From Bradymonadales bacterium (GTDB taxonomy: Bacteria > Myxococcota_A > Bradymonadia > JAFGEP01): a DNA stretch of 41,340 nt. Where the stretch lies: the NCBI GenBank assembly GCA_016931535.1, contig JAFGEP010000151.1, forward strand, positions 1 through 41,340. Reading direction: 5' to 3'. Below are positions 26,323 through 36,095 of the stretch, piece by piece (the stretch's first letter is position 1; every line of letters begins with the position of its first letter). The notes beneath the pieces are model-generated. The model was not told the origin of the DNA and ran no database searches. It saw only the letters and a list, made by a program, of their open reading frames with translations. Position numbers and translations under genes: made by a program.

Positions 26323-26380
26323 GAGCCTCGGGCGGGATGCCTCGTTGCCCTCCGTCGGTCTCCATGGGTTCGACCGGTGT

Positions 26381-26394
26381 CTCCCAGGCGGGAG
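26381..26394. other. Small hairpin between receiver and oxidoreductase genes
   Basis: CTCCC, AGGC loop, GGGAG: a perfect five-base stem in the 147-bp gap. It is not followed by a T-run, so termination is doubtful. Confidence 0.35.
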
Positions 26395-26469
26395 TCCCCG
26401 ACTGCCGTCCGACCTCCAGGTGGCCGGCAGAGAACCCCCTGAACCCCTGATCCCCATGGGAGATTGCCG

Positions 26470-27492
26470 ATGAAAGCCTACGAGATTCGCGATCGATTCG
26501 GCCTGCAACAGCTCACCCTCACCGAGCGACCGGCCCCTCCCTGTGGACACGGCCAGGTCCGCATCCGGGTCAAGGCGGTCTCGCTCAACTACCGGGACTA
26601 CCTGGTGGTCCAGGGCGAGTACAATCCGAGACAGCGCCTCCCCCTCATCCCCGTGTCGGACGGTGTGGGCGAGGTGGTCGAGACAGGCCCGGGGGTCGAA
26701 GGCATCCGGGTAGGCGAGCGGGTAGCCGGCAGCTTCGTCCAGGGTTGGCTTGCAGGCCCCATGCCCGCCCGGGCGGGCGCCACCACGCTGGGCAGCCCGT
26801 TGGACGGCATGCTGGCGGAGGAGGTGGTGCTGCCGGAGACCGGGGTGATCGCTCCGCCCGACCACTTGACCGATATCGAGGCGGCCACCTTGCCTTGTGC
26901 CGCGCTCACCGCCTGGAGCGCGCTCTTCGTCCATGGCCGATTGGGCCCCGGGCAGACCGTCCTGCTCGAGGGAACCGGCGGCGTTTCCCTTTTTGCCCTG
27001 CAGTTCGCACTGCTGGCGGGAGCACGGGTGATCATCACCTCCAAGAGCGACGAGAAGCTGGAAAAAGCAGCAGGCCTGGGTGCCCACCACACCATCAACT
27101 ACCGCCAGACGCCCGATTGGGGGAAGGCGGTCCAAGCCCTGACCGGCGGATCCGCCGCCGGCGTTGACCTGGTGATCGAGGTAGGAGGAGCCGAAACCCT
27201 GCCTCAGGCGCTTCGCGCGGTACGGGTCGGCGGCACCATTTGCCTGATCGGGATCCTGTCCGGCAACCGGGTGGAGCTGCCCCTCACCTCCATCCTGATG
27301 CGGGGGGTGCGGGTCCAGGGCCTCCTGGTGGGCAGCCGGGAAGGGTTCGAAGCCATGAACCGGGCCATCGCATCCCACCAGATCCGGCCGGTCGTCGATC
27401 GGGTGTTCCCCTTCGAGCAGGCGGGCGAGGCCTTCTCCTACCTCGCCTCCGGCCGGCATTTCGGGAAGGTCTGCATCGCGGTCGGGGATTGA
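26470..27492 (+). CDS. MDR-family NAD(P)-dependent oxidoreductase (quinone-oxidoreductase-like)
   Basis: A 340-residue medium-chain dehydrogenase/reductase. The N-terminal GroES-like domain has the VSLNYRDYLVVQGEY and PVSDGVGEVVETGPGVEG segments. The Rossmann domain has the cofactor loop GTGGVSLFALQFALLAG and GGTICLIGILSG. The structural-zinc cysteine cluster of classical alcohol dehydrogenases is absent, so a zinc-free reductase resembling quinone or enoyl reductases is more likely. The substrate cannot be told. ATG 26470 has GGGAGA six bases upstream; a TTG two codons earlier is unnecessary. It converges with the metalloprotease gene. Confidence 0.88.
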   Translation: MKAYEIRDRFGLQQLTLTERPAPPCGHGQVRIRVKAVSLNYRDYLVVQGEYNPRQRLPLIPVSDGVGEVVETGPGVEGIRVGERVAGSFVQGWLAGPMPARAGATTLGSPLDGMLAEEVVLPETGVIAPPDHLTDIEAATLPCAALTAWSALFVHGRLGPGQTVLLEGTGGVSLFALQFALLAGARVIITSKSDEKLEKAAGLGAHHTINYRQTPDWGKAVQALTGGSAAGVDLVIEVGGAETLPQALRAVRVGGTICLIGILSGNRVELPLTSILMRGVRVQGLLVGSREGFEAMNRAIASHQIRPVVDRVFPFEQAGEAFSYLASGRHFGKVCIAVGD

Positions 27493-27563
27493 TTCTGGCC
27501 GACAGCGGGCTGCGGAGAGCGGGATCGACCGACAGGAGGTCGACAACGCCCAAGAGGCCAGAA
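27493..27563. terminator. Nested inverted repeats between convergent genes
   Basis: TTCTGGCC (27493-27500, at the oxidoreductase stop) is the reverse complement of GGCCAGAA (27556-27563). Between them TCGACC (27525-27530) and GGTCGA (27538-27543) form a smaller hairpin. The position suits a two-way transcription barrier, but there are no T-runs. Confidence 0.4.
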
Positions 27564-27569
27564 AGGCAG

Positions 27570-29735
27570 TTATTCCGGCGGCTGTTGGTCCGGAAGAAAC
27601 GGTGGGATCGGGCAGTTCATCGTGTCGCCGATAGCGCGCAGCAGCTCCGCCTCGGCTACGGTCACCTGCCCGTCGTAAGCGACACAGGTGGCACAGGCCT
27701 CGATCACCCGCTGCTTCACTCCGGGGCTGGCCAGAGCCAGGTGATCCAGCGCATCGGAAAGCTGGTCGAGGCCACACTCGCCAGGGGCGCACAGCTTCGG
27801 GCTTTTTTTCAGCCGAAGCTTGGCGATGGACGCCTGAAAAGCCCGCTCGACCAGTTCGGCCTGGTCATGTCCCACTCTGGCCAGAGCGGAGAGCAGCACG
27901 ACCAGGTGGGGGGCGAGCGGTTCGATCGCGAAGTACTGGGCTACCGGTCGAGTGGTGGGCGTAAACGACGGTTGCAGGTGATTGACCAGGATCTTCTGGA
28001 GGGTGAACTCGAAGAGGTCTACCCGTTCGTCGGCTTCGATGAGCACCTGGAGCACCTGGATGAACCGGTTGTACTGCTTGTGGGAGAGCCGGCGGAGGGC
28101 CGGCAGGCTGAGGTCCACCAGGGGGAGGCGGGCCGCGGGGCCGAGCTCGACGATCTGGGGGCCTAAAAGGAGGATCTCCTCCAGCACCTCGGGCTTGGCG
28201 TGGCGCTGCAGGTGGTCCATCTGTTTCTTGTAGATCTCTTCCCTGGCATCCAGAAGCAGGCAGAAAAGCACCGCCTGGGCGGCCAACGGCTCGTGTATGG
28301 CCTCCATCACCTCGTCGGGTAAGGTGTCGATCAACGCCTGGCTATAGGAAACATGGTCTGGCGACAAGGTTCCGACCGTTTCCACCACCTGCTCGGGGGT
28401 GGTCGGGAGCACCTCGTCGGCCTCGACGGGGGGGGCGGTGGTTTCCGTGCTCTCCTCGGTGGGTTGAAGGGCGGGCTCCTCCTGTTTCTGTGCCTCGTCC
28501 CTGTCGGCGGGGGCCGGTATTTCGGCGCGTTTTTGCCGGGCAGCCACCTCCCGGGCGAGGGGTCTTCTCCGGGCTGCGGAAGGCCTGGCGGCGGTTCTTT
28601 TGCCCGGTTTGGTGCGGGAGGATCGGCCGGCCGCGGCAGGGGCCAGTCCCGCCGCCGCGGGTCCCAGCAACGCCTCGGAGCGGTCCCATTTCGCCCGATA
28701 GCCGTCAGGTAATGCCTGAAACTCACCTTCGAAGGAAGGTTCGATGGCCTTGATGCGCTGTACCAGGGGTGGATGGGTGGCCAGTAGACCGGAGAAGGAA
28801 CGTTTCACCGCGTTTCCGAAGAAGAGATGGCTGGCCTGCTTCTTGTTGGGGTGGTCGATGCGGGAGCCCTGGTCAAGCCCGCCGATCTTCTTCAGGGCGC
28901 CGGCGATCCCGGAGGGGTTGCGGGTGAACTGCACGGCCGAGGCGTCGGCCAGATATTCGCGCTGGCGGCAGACGCCGGCCTGGATGAGCTTGCCGAAGAA
29001 CAGCCCGAGGTAGCCCACCACCAGCAGGACCAGCGCCATCACCAGGATACCGAGGATGACGGCGCCCCCTCCACCCCGGCCACCGCGCACGCGGCTGCGG
29101 CCGATCACCCGCAACAGCCAGTAGCCGGAAAGGCCGATGACCAGGATGCCGCCCAGTATCCCGATCAACCGCGAGTTGAGGCGCATGTCCCCGTTGAGGA
29201 TGTGGCTGAACTCGTGGGCGATCACCCCCTGGAGCTGGTCGCGGCTCAGGGCCTCCATGGTCCCCCGGGTCACCCCGATGACGGCGTCGCCCGAGGTGAA
29301 ACCGGCTGCGAAGGCGTTGATGCCCTGCTCCTGGTCCAGCAGGTAGACGTCGGGAACCGGGAGGCCGGAGGCCAGGGCCATCTCCTCCACCACGTTGAGG
29401 AGCCGCCGTTCGAGGGGGTCGGTGGTGTTGGAGGGCACCAGGGTGCCGCCCATCATCTGGGCGACGGAGGCCCCTCCCCCCGAGATCTGCCTCATCTTGG
29501 CCATGCTTCCCAAAAAGATGACCAAAAGCGTGCCTCCGCCGACCCAGGCCAACCGGAGCGGGTCGAACCAGTTGAACCCGTGGGCTGCCAGAGAGGCGGA
29601 GCTGCGGGTGAAGTAGAACAGGATGGAGAAGGCCAGGTACACGCCGGCGACGATGGCCACGACCGCCAGGAAGAACAGCACAACCAGGCGCTTGGAGCGC
29701 CGTTGGGCCCGGTCTTGGTGCTCGAAGAAGTTCAT
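27570..29735 (-). CDS. M48-family membrane metalloprotease (HtpX-like) with TerB-like C-terminal region
   Basis: A 721-residue membrane protease. Two N-terminal transmembrane helices (about 17-41, 63-79) precede the zinc site HEFSH (174-178). Two more helices follow (about 190-212, 225-250), then the third ligand in CRQREYLADASA (Glu 260) and HPPLVQRI. A low-complexity Arg/Ala/Pro/Glu linker (about 365-455) leads to a helical C-terminal region ending VAYDGQVTVAEAELLRAIGD, which resembles TerB-like domains. HtpX-type proteases degrade misfolded membrane proteins. The gene starts one base after lemA stops and has no ribosome site of its own, so it is translationally coupled. LemA-M48 pairs are common in bacteria. 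Confidence 0.9.
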   Translation of the reverse strand: MNFFEHQDRAQRRSKRLVVLFFLAVVAIVAGVYLAFSILFYFTRSSASLAAHGFNWFDPLRLAWVGGGTLLVIFLGSMAKMRQISGGGASVAQMMGGTLVPSNTTDPLERRLLNVVEEMALASGLPVPDVYLLDQEQGINAFAAGFTSGDAVIGVTRGTMEALSRDQLQGVIAHEFSHILNGDMRLNSRLIGILGGILVIGLSGYWLLRVIGRSRVRGGRGGGGAVILGILVMALVLLVVGYLGLFFGKLIQAGVCRQREYLADASAVQFTRNPSGIAGALKKIGGLDQGSRIDHPNKKQASHLFFGNAVKRSFSGLLATHPPLVQRIKAIEPSFEGEFQALPDGYRAKWDRSEALLGPAAAGLAPAAAGRSSRTKPGKRTAARPSAARRRPLAREVAARQKRAEIPAPADRDEAQKQEEPALQPTEESTETTAPPVEADEVLPTTPEQVVETVGTLSPDHVSYSQALIDTLPDEVMEAIHEPLAAQAVLFCLLLDAREEIYKKQMDHLQRHAKPEVLEEILLLGPQIVELGPAARLPLVDLSLPALRRLSHKQYNRFIQVLQVLIEADERVDLFEFTLQKILVNHLQPSFTPTTRPVAQYFAIEPLAPHLVVLLSALARVGHDQAELVERAFQASIAKLRLKKSPKLCAPGECGLDQLSDALDHLALASPGVKQRVIEACATCVAYDGQVTVAEAELLRAIGDTMNCPIPPFLPDQQPPE

Positions 29736-29736
29736 G

Positions 29737-30330
29737 TCAGGAGAAGGAGACCTTGGGAGCTTCCCGCTGTGCCGTCTCTTCGATGACGAACAGCTCGGCC
29801 TCCTGGAAGTTGAACATGTTGGCGATGAAGGCGTCGGGGAACTTCTCGCGGGCGGTGTTGTAGTTCATGACGGCATCGTTGTAGGCCTGGCGGGCGAAGG
29901 CGACGCGGTTCTCGGTGGAGGTCAGCTCCTCCATCAGCTGGGCCATGTTCCGGTCCGCCTTGAGCTCGGGGTAGGACTCCACCATGGCAAAAAGGCGGCC
30001 CATGGCCCCGCCCAGGGTGTTCTCGGCGCCGACCAGGCTCTTGATGGCCTGGGAGCTGCTGGGGTTGGCGGCGGCCTGAGTGGAGGCCTTGTAGGCCTCG
30101 TTGCGGGCGGAGATGACCGCTTCCAGGGTCTCGCGCTCGTGCTTCATGTACCCCTTGGCGGTCTCGACCAGGTTGGGGATGAGGTCGTAGCGGCGTTTCA
30201 GCTGGACATCGATCTGGGCAAAGCTGTTTTTCTGTCGGTTTCGCAGGGTGATCAGGCGATTGTAGATGCGCATGACGAATCCGACGAGCAGCGCGATGAT
30301 GACGATGATGATGATCAATCCAATAATCAT
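29737..30330 (-). CDS. lemA: LemA family protein
   Basis: A 197-residue LemA protein. It has one N-terminal transmembrane helix (about 2-20, MIIGLIIIIVIIALL), then the signature YNRLITLRNRQKNSFAQIDVQLKRRYDLIPNL. A helical bundle follows (GYMKHERETLEAVISARN; QLMEELTSTENRVAFARQAYNDAVMNYN) and the typical end PDAFIANMFNF. LemA proteins are membrane-anchored with mostly helical outer domains and an unclear biochemical role, often paired with M48 proteases as here. ATG 30330 has AAGGA five bases upstream; a longer upstream reading is unlikely. Confidence 0.93.
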   Translation of the reverse strand: MIIGLIIIIVIIALLVGFVMRIYNRLITLRNRQKNSFAQIDVQLKRRYDLIPNLVETAKGYMKHERETLEAVISARNEAYKASTQAAANPSSSQAIKSLVGAENTLGGAMGRLFAMVESYPELKADRNMAQLMEELTSTENRVAFARQAYNDAVMNYNTAREKFPDAFIANMFNFQEAELFVIEETAQREAPKVSFS

Positions 30331-30456
30331 GGTGGTCCTTCTTCTGTTGATAACCTGCAGTTTGCCGCGGCCTTTGGCCGATTGAACCAGGTGGCATCCC
30401 TCCGGTGAGAGGTGGATTTCCAAGGGAGCGACTATACCAGAACCCCGTGGCCAACT

Positions 30457-33400
30457 CTATCGTAGCAGGAGGGCGACGCGTGAGGCGTCCTGGTCTCGTT
30501 TGAGCTCCTCCCACATGTCGCGGGCTCTCTCATACAGGCGACGCGCTTCTTTCGTCTCGCCGGCGGCGTCCAGCACCTCGGCGATCCCTTCCAGGGGACG
30601 GGCGAAATCGGGATCGACCAGGCCGTACCGGAGGGCCTTGTCCAGGTGATCTTCCAACATCCGGCTGCATCGTTTTCGATCTCCCAGCAAGGCGTAGACC
30701 CAGCTCAGGTTGAAGGCGATCCCCAGGGTGAGGTAGCGGTAGCTGGCAGCCTCCGCCACCTTGAGGGCGCGTTCCATGGCGTCGCGGGCGCCCTCCAGGT
30801 CTCCCGAGTCGCGAGCCACCAACCCCAGGTTGGTCAACGAGACGGCGGCGTCGGTGGGGAGACCGGCGCGCTGGAAGATCTCGACCGCTCTTCGGTAGTA
30901 GTCGCTGGCTTCTCCCAGGCGGTTGCGAAAGCGGGCCACCTCACCCAGGCCGTTCAGGCAGTGCCCCAGCGCCTTGCGCACAGCGATCGGTTCGAGCACT
31001 TGATAGGCTTCCGTGTAGAGCTTTTCGGCCTGGTCCAGCTCGTCGGCGCTGCGGGCCACCAGCGCCAGTCCATACAGACAGCGCGCGATCCCTCTCGGAT
31101 CGGCCAGTCTCTGGAAGATCTCCAGCGCCTGCCGAAAGGTTCGTTCGCTTTGCTCCAGCTCTCCGATCAGCCGCAGCACATCTCCGGTGAACCACAACAC
31201 GTTGGCCTGGCCCGGCTGGTCATCGGCTCGCACCGCTTCGTCAAAGGCGGTCCTGACCTGGTCCAGCGCTTCGATGGCGTGACCGTGGTGCCAGCTGACA
31301 TTGGCCAGGCCGAGGTAGGATCGCGAGAGGAGCATCGCACTGTCCAGCTGGTCAGCAGCCTCGCGGGCCGCCTCGAAGAGGCTTTCTGCCTGGAAGGCCC
31401 GCCCCTGGTTCAGCGCGATGGAGGCCAGGCCCAAAGCCGCCCGCACCAGGAAAGGTCCTTGAAGCGGTGTGTCATCCTGGGGGACCAGTTTGCGGAAGGT
31501 GGCCTCCGCCTCGTCATACAGCCCAGTCTCCTCCTGGTGCTCTCCCAGGCGAACTTGGGCCTCCTCCACCGTGAGGGGGGGCAGTTGACTCTGCTGTTCC
31601 TCCGACAACCGGGCGATCAGGCGGAGGTATCGTTTCCAGCAGGTGACGGCCTCTGCCGGACGGTAGTCGCGCTCCGCAACCAGCCCGGCCAGTTGAGCGT
31701 ACTTCACCGCCTCGTCGAAGGCGTGGCCCAGCTCGTAGTGAACCGATAGCTGCTGCGCCACTCGTTCTTCCCGGTCCGCGAAGAACTTCTTCTTGGCTTC
31801 AGCGGCCAAAAGGTGCAGTCGCCGCGTGGTCCGGCGCGGCGCCAGCCGAGCCAGCAGGACGTCCCGGATGAGGGTGTGGTTGAAGTCCAGCAGGTCTTCC
31901 CCGCGATCCGGTCGTTGCGTCAGCAGCCCCTCCACCAGGAGGATGTCGAGCAGGCCATCCAGGTCAGCCGCCGGCACCAGTTGCTCTGCGGCGACAATGT
32001 GGGCCAGCGTCTCGTAGGGGAAGCGGGTGCCCAGTACCGCTGCCCGCTCCAGCAAGGGCAGCAGCGGCTTGTCGGGGTAGCGCCTTTCCAGCTGGGTCAG
32101 TCGCAGGACCAACAGGTCGGCCAGGTTGGGCGGCACCAACTCGTCGATGCGGACATCCTTGGCGGCCAGGTAGGAGCCGGTTGGGGTTGCCATCACCAGA
32201 TCCTCGTCGATGAGATGGCGCAGCAACTGGAGGGCGAACAAGGGGTTCCCTTCGGCCCGCCGGATGATGGCGGTCGCCAGCGACTCGTGGGCCGGCAGGA
32301 TCAACCCGATCAGGTGCTGCATCTCCTCCGGTCGCATCCGGTTCAGCCGACGCCGAACCACGATGTCCTGCTCGTATACCGCCAGCTTGGAGACAAGGGC
32401 GATCAGGGCAGGATTGTCCGGAAGGTCCTCGCTGCGCAGGGTGCCGATCAGCAGGGCCGGGATCTTCGCGGATCGGGCTTCGGCCGCGAAGAAGGAGAGG
32501 AAATGGCAGGTCTGGGGGCCGCACCACTGGAGATCGTCCAGGATGATCAGCAGCGGCTGGATCGCGCCGGCAGCCCTGAGGACCCGGCAAACAATGGTAA
32601 ATAGCTCCTCGTCGTCCACCTCGATGTGGGCGGATTCGCCTTCATTCCTGTCCGGGGAGCGCAACAGCTGGATGAGCAAGCCGGCATCGTGGGCATCGGT
32701 GATCTCCCAGCTCAAGAGCTGAGAGGCGACCCGGGTGGAAACCTGGGCCGGATTCAATTCCCGGGTGCCCAGCAACTGCTCCAGCGCGTCCCGGATTCCC
32801 CGCAAGCTGCCCGGCACATCGTGCAGGTAGCGGCCGGTCAGGCTGCGCATGGTGCCGTCCGCTCCCACCCGTTCCTTCAGCCAGGTGGCCAGACGGGTTT
32901 TCCCCAGACCGGCCTCGCCCTCGAGGGTGACGAGCGCCCCTCTCCTTTCCTTGCACACCTCCTCGGCGCGCTCGATCAGGAACTGCTTCTCCTCCTCCTG
33001 CCCGATGCAGGGGAGGTCCAACGCATGAGAGACCGCCGATGGCCCGGCGGAGATGATGCGCGGTGTTCCTTCGACCAAGGTGATCCGTCCCTGGATCTCA
33101 CTACCCAGGGCAGGGGAGATGGGAAGGTAGAGCGCATGCCCCCGATCTTCCATGGAACGGCGAACCTCGGCCACCGCGGCTCGGAGGTCGGTAGTGTTGG
33201 CAAAGCGTTCGACCGGTTCCTTGGCGAGGCACTTGAGGATGATGGCTTCCAGCTTGTCGGGCAAGAGAAAGCCGGGCCTGGCCAGTAGCCGGGGAACGGG
33301 TGCGTTGCAGTGGGCCAGCATCATGGCCTGGGGGGTCTTGGCGTTGAAGGGATGTCGCCCGGTTGCGATCTCGTAGAAGATGATCCCCAGGTTGTAGATA

Positions 33401-34005
33401 TCGGTCTTGTGATTGAGCGTCTGCTCTCCGCGGGCCTGCTCCGGGGACATGTATCCGGGCGTTCCCACCACCTTGCCTTTGGCATGCACCTCCTTGAGGT
33501 CCTCGTCGATGCGGTCGACCAGGCTGGCGATGCCGAAGTCCACGATCTTGGCGTGGAGCTGGTGGTCGATGCGGGAGACCAGGATGTTCTCGGGTTTGAG
33601 ATCCCGGTGGACGAGCCCGCGAGCATGAGCGTGGGCCAGGCCGGCCATGACCTGGTCCATGATGATCAGGGCAGGGATGGTGGGCATCCCCTTTTCGATG
33701 AGGGTGCGAAGGCTCTGCCCGTCGATGAACTCCATGGCCAGATACAGGCTCTCGTCCTCGGTCACCCCGAAGTCGTAGATGGTGATGATGTTGGGATGAT
33801 TCAGGGAGGCGACCGCCTTGGCTTCGCGGGCGAACCGCCTCCGGATGGTGGGGTTTTTCCCCAGCTCGGGCTTGAGCAGCTTGAGGGCTACCGGGCGTTC
33901 CAAGGGGTATTGCCGAGCGCGATACACCTCCCCCACACCGCCGACTCCGAGGCGTTCCAGGAGCTTGTACTTGCCGAGCAGTAGCTTTTCCCGTTTTCCC
34001 TGCAT
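30457..34005 (-). CDS. Ser/Thr kinase - AAA ATPase - TPR protein
   Basis: A 1182-residue cytoplasmic signalling protein. The kinase domain (about 12-285) has GVGGVGEVYRA, K42 (VALKLLK), HRDLKPEN (133-140), DFG (156-158) and YMSPEQARGE. After a linker comes an ATPase of the AAA_16/STAND type: Walker A GEAGLGKT (363-370) and Walker B LLIILDDLQW (485-494), followed by winged-helix-like sequence. The last 400 residues are TPR repeats (such as GNLYDEAEATFRKL-like, LGDRKRCSRMLEDHLDKAL). PknK-like kinases with this layout are frequent in Myxococcota and mycobacteria. The start is ATG 34005 with a weak ribosome site. It is divergent from mutL and has no membrane segment. The input is probably sensed by the TPRs, but this is inferred. 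Confidence 0.9.
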   Translation of the reverse strand: MQGKREKLLLGKYKLLERLGVGGVGEVYRARQYPLERPVALKLLKPELGKNPTIRRRFAREAKAVASLNHPNIITIYDFGVTEDESLYLAMEFIDGQSLRTLIEKGMPTIPALIIMDQVMAGLAHAHARGLVHRDLKPENILVSRIDHQLHAKIVDFGIASLVDRIDEDLKEVHAKGKVVGTPGYMSPEQARGEQTLNHKTDIYNLGIIFYEIATGRHPFNAKTPQAMMLAHCNAPVPRLLARPGFLLPDKLEAIILKCLAKEPVERFANTTDLRAAVAEVRRSMEDRGHALYLPISPALGSEIQGRITLVEGTPRIISAGPSAVSHALDLPCIGQEEEKQFLIERAEEVCKERRGALVTLEGEAGLGKTRLATWLKERVGADGTMRSLTGRYLHDVPGSLRGIRDALEQLLGTRELNPAQVSTRVASQLLSWEITDAHDAGLLIQLLRSPDRNEGESAHIEVDDEELFTIVCRVLRAAGAIQPLLIILDDLQWCGPQTCHFLSFFAAEARSAKIPALLIGTLRSEDLPDNPALIALVSKLAVYEQDIVVRRRLNRMRPEEMQHLIGLILPAHESLATAIIRRAEGNPLFALQLLRHLIDEDLVMATPTGSYLAAKDVRIDELVPPNLADLLVLRLTQLERRYPDKPLLPLLERAAVLGTRFPYETLAHIVAAEQLVPAADLDGLLDILLVEGLLTQRPDRGEDLLDFNHTLIRDVLLARLAPRRTTRRLHLLAAEAKKKFFADREERVAQQLSVHYELGHAFDEAVKYAQLAGLVAERDYRPAEAVTCWKRYLRLIARLSEEQQSQLPPLTVEEAQVRLGEHQEETGLYDEAEATFRKLVPQDDTPLQGPFLVRAALGLASIALNQGRAFQAESLFEAAREAADQLDSAMLLSRSYLGLANVSWHHGHAIEALDQVRTAFDEAVRADDQPGQANVLWFTGDVLRLIGELEQSERTFRQALEIFQRLADPRGIARCLYGLALVARSADELDQAEKLYTEAYQVLEPIAVRKALGHCLNGLGEVARFRNRLGEASDYYRRAVEIFQRAGLPTDAAVSLTNLGLVARDSGDLEGARDAMERALKVAEAASYRYLTLGIAFNLSWVYALLGDRKRCSRMLEDHLDKALRYGLVDPDFARPLEGIAEVLDAAGETKEARRLYERARDMWEELKRDQDASRVALLLR

Positions 34006-34190
34006 GGCACTTCAGAGACAAGCGTTGGGTCGACGCTTATTCCACCCGGATCAAACGGGTATTGACTCCCTCTCTACCGAGCCGTTACTAACTCATTGGG
34101 CAGTTTGGGAAGATACCACCCCGGCCCTTCCTGGTGAATTGGGGGATTGCTTTACCATAGACAGCGCTCAGGGCAACAGCTATTTGCTCG

Positions 34191-36095
34191 GTGGGACTGG
34201 AACGCCGGTCACGTTCGACAAAAGTGAAAGAATTGCAGGAAGTTATCAGACAAGCAGGGCGCATCGCCATTCTACCCACCGAGCTGGCCAACCAGATCGC
34301 GGCCGGCGAGGTGGTCGAACGACCCGCTTCAGCGGTCAAGGAGCTGGTAGAGAACGCCATCGACGCCCAGGCTACCCAGGTGGACATCACCATCGCGGGG
34401 GGAGGCGCCCAGCTCATCGAGGTGCGCGACAACGGGCAGGGGATGAGCCGCCAGGAGGCCACGCTCTGCGTGGAGCGCCACGCCACCAGCAAGATCCGAC
34501 AGGCCGAGGACCTTTACGCCATCGCCAGCCTCGGATTTCGAGGCGAAGCATTGCCCAGCATCGCCTCCGTCAGCCGTTTCAAGCTGGTCACCCGACGACC
34601 AGACGACCTGGAGGGCACCGCGATCGAGATATCCGGGGGCCAGATCGAGGCGGTCCGCCCGGCCGCCTGTCCACCGGGAACCGAGGTCACGGTTCGAGAC
34701 CTGTTCTTCAACACCCCCGCCCGGCTGAAGTTCCTGAAAACGGAGCAGGCGGAGCGCCGGCAAATCGTCGATGCGGTCGCCCGACTCGCCCTGGGACAGC
34801 CCCAGGTCTACCTCCGGCTGGTACACCAGGGCAACCTCCAGATCGATGCGCCACCCGCCAACGAGCTCAGGGATCGGGCCAGCTCGGTCCTGGGTCACCG
34901 GCTGGCGGAGCGGCTCTATCCCATCCTTCCGGTGGAAGGGTTCGACTACGTTGAAGTAAACGGCCTGCTGGGCGACCCGCAGCTGGTCAAGCGGGATTCC
35001 GGCGGGATCTACCTCTATGTCAATGGCAGGTTCGTGCGGGATCGGAAGATCCAGGCCGCCATCATGATGGCCTATGCCGGACTGGTAGACCGTGGCCTCT
35101 ACCCCACGGTGATCCTCCAGCTTGCGCTTCCGCCGCAGGCGGTGGACGTGAATGTCCACCCCACCAAGGCCGAGGTGCGCTTCCACGAGCCGGACCTGGT
35201 CTTTCGCGCGGTGCGGAGGGCGCTGCTGGATAGCCTGGCGTCCGCCCCCTGGCTGCCCGAAAGCCGGAAGGCCACCCAGCGCAGCTACACCCTGCGAGAG
35301 GCGGGCGCGGGCCCCTTGCTGGCCGGCCAGCAACCCGACCGAGGAGCCCTCCTCGACCGGCTGCGAAAGCGACTGCCCGACCAGGTAGCGGTCCAGCAGA
35401 CCCTCCCCGGCACCCATCGCAGCACGCTGGTGGAATCGTCCGTAGGGGGATGGTGGGCCACCGGCGACCTCCAGTCCGACCAGACCGGCCAGCCTGTGCT
35501 CAGACCGAGCCAGTACTTCCGATCGCTGAAGTACATCGGCCAGCTGGGGGCGACCTACCTGGTCTGCCAGGACGAAGAGGGTCTGGCGCTGATCGACCAG
35601 CATGCCGCCCACGAACGGATCCTGTTCGAGCGGTTGAAGGACACCTATGCCGGGCATCATCGCCAGGTACAGAGCTTGCTCTTGCCGGTGCAGCTGGAGC
35701 TGGACCGTTCTCAGCTCACGACCCTGGAGGAGTACAGCGCGTTCTTCACTTCTTGTGGCTTCGAGATCGAGCCGTTCTCTGCGAGTACCGTGGTGATCCG
35801 GGCGGTGCCGGCGGTCCTGGTGGGAAGCCAGTACGATCGGCTGATCCGGGAGGCGCTGGACGAACTGGCCTCCTCCGGCCAGTCGCAACGGTTGGAAGAG
35901 GCGGTGGAGGCGGTGTTGAGTCGAATGGCCTGTCATGGTAGCGTCCGGGGCGGCGACCAGTTAGCGCCCCAACAGGTGCAGGCATTGCTGGCGCAGCTGG
36001 ATGACATCGACTTTCGGGGCAACTGTCCTCATGGACGGCCGGTGCTGTTTCGCGTCTCCTATGCCGAGATCGAAAAACGTTTCGAGAGGCAATGA
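34191..36095 (+). CDS. mutL: DNA mismatch repair protein MutL
   Basis: A 634-residue MutL. The N-terminal GHKL ATPase has NAIDAQA, DNGQGM, FRGEALPSIASV and VRDLFFNTPARLKFLK. The C-terminal domain carries the endonuclease motif DQHAAHERILFE (469-480, DQHAx2Ex4E), plus ACHGSV and CPHGRP, all expected for a nicking MutL. This fits an organism using nicking MutL rather than Dam/MutH. The start is uncertain: GTG 34191, GTG 34224 or TTG 34233 could serve, since no ATG lies just before GRIAILPTELAN. It overlaps miaA by four bases (ATGA), so the two are co-translated. MutS is not in the window. Confidence 0.95.
   Translation: MGLERRSRSTKVKELQEVIRQAGRIAILPTELANQIAAGEVVERPASAVKELVENAIDAQATQVDITIAGGGAQLIEVRDNGQGMSRQEATLCVERHATSKIRQAEDLYAIASLGFRGEALPSIASVSRFKLVTRRPDDLEGTAIEISGGQIEAVRPAACPPGTEVTVRDLFFNTPARLKFLKTEQAERRQIVDAVARLALGQPQVYLRLVHQGNLQIDAPPANELRDRASSVLGHRLAERLYPILPVEGFDYVEVNGLLGDPQLVKRDSGGIYLYVNGRFVRDRKIQAAIMMAYAGLVDRGLYPTVILQLALPPQAVDVNVHPTKAEVRFHEPDLVFRAVRRALLDSLASAPWLPESRKATQRSYTLREAGAGPLLAGQQPDRGALLDRLRKRLPDQVAVQQTLPGTHRSTLVESSVGGWWATGDLQSDQTGQPVLRPSQYFRSLKYIGQLGATYLVCQDEEGLALIDQHAAHERILFERLKDTYAGHHRQVQSLLLPVQLELDRSQLTTLEEYSAFFTSCGFEIEPFSASTVVIRAVPAVLVGSQYDRLIREALDELASSGQSQRLEEAVEAVLSRMACHGSVRGGDQLAPQQVQALLAQLDDIDFRGNCPHGRPVLFRVSYAEIEKRFERQ

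Noticed and set aside
25861..27792. 643-codon - strand frame opposite the receiver and oxidoreductase genes
   Set aside because: Both + strand genes show intact family motifs and ribosome sites, while the antisense frame has none.
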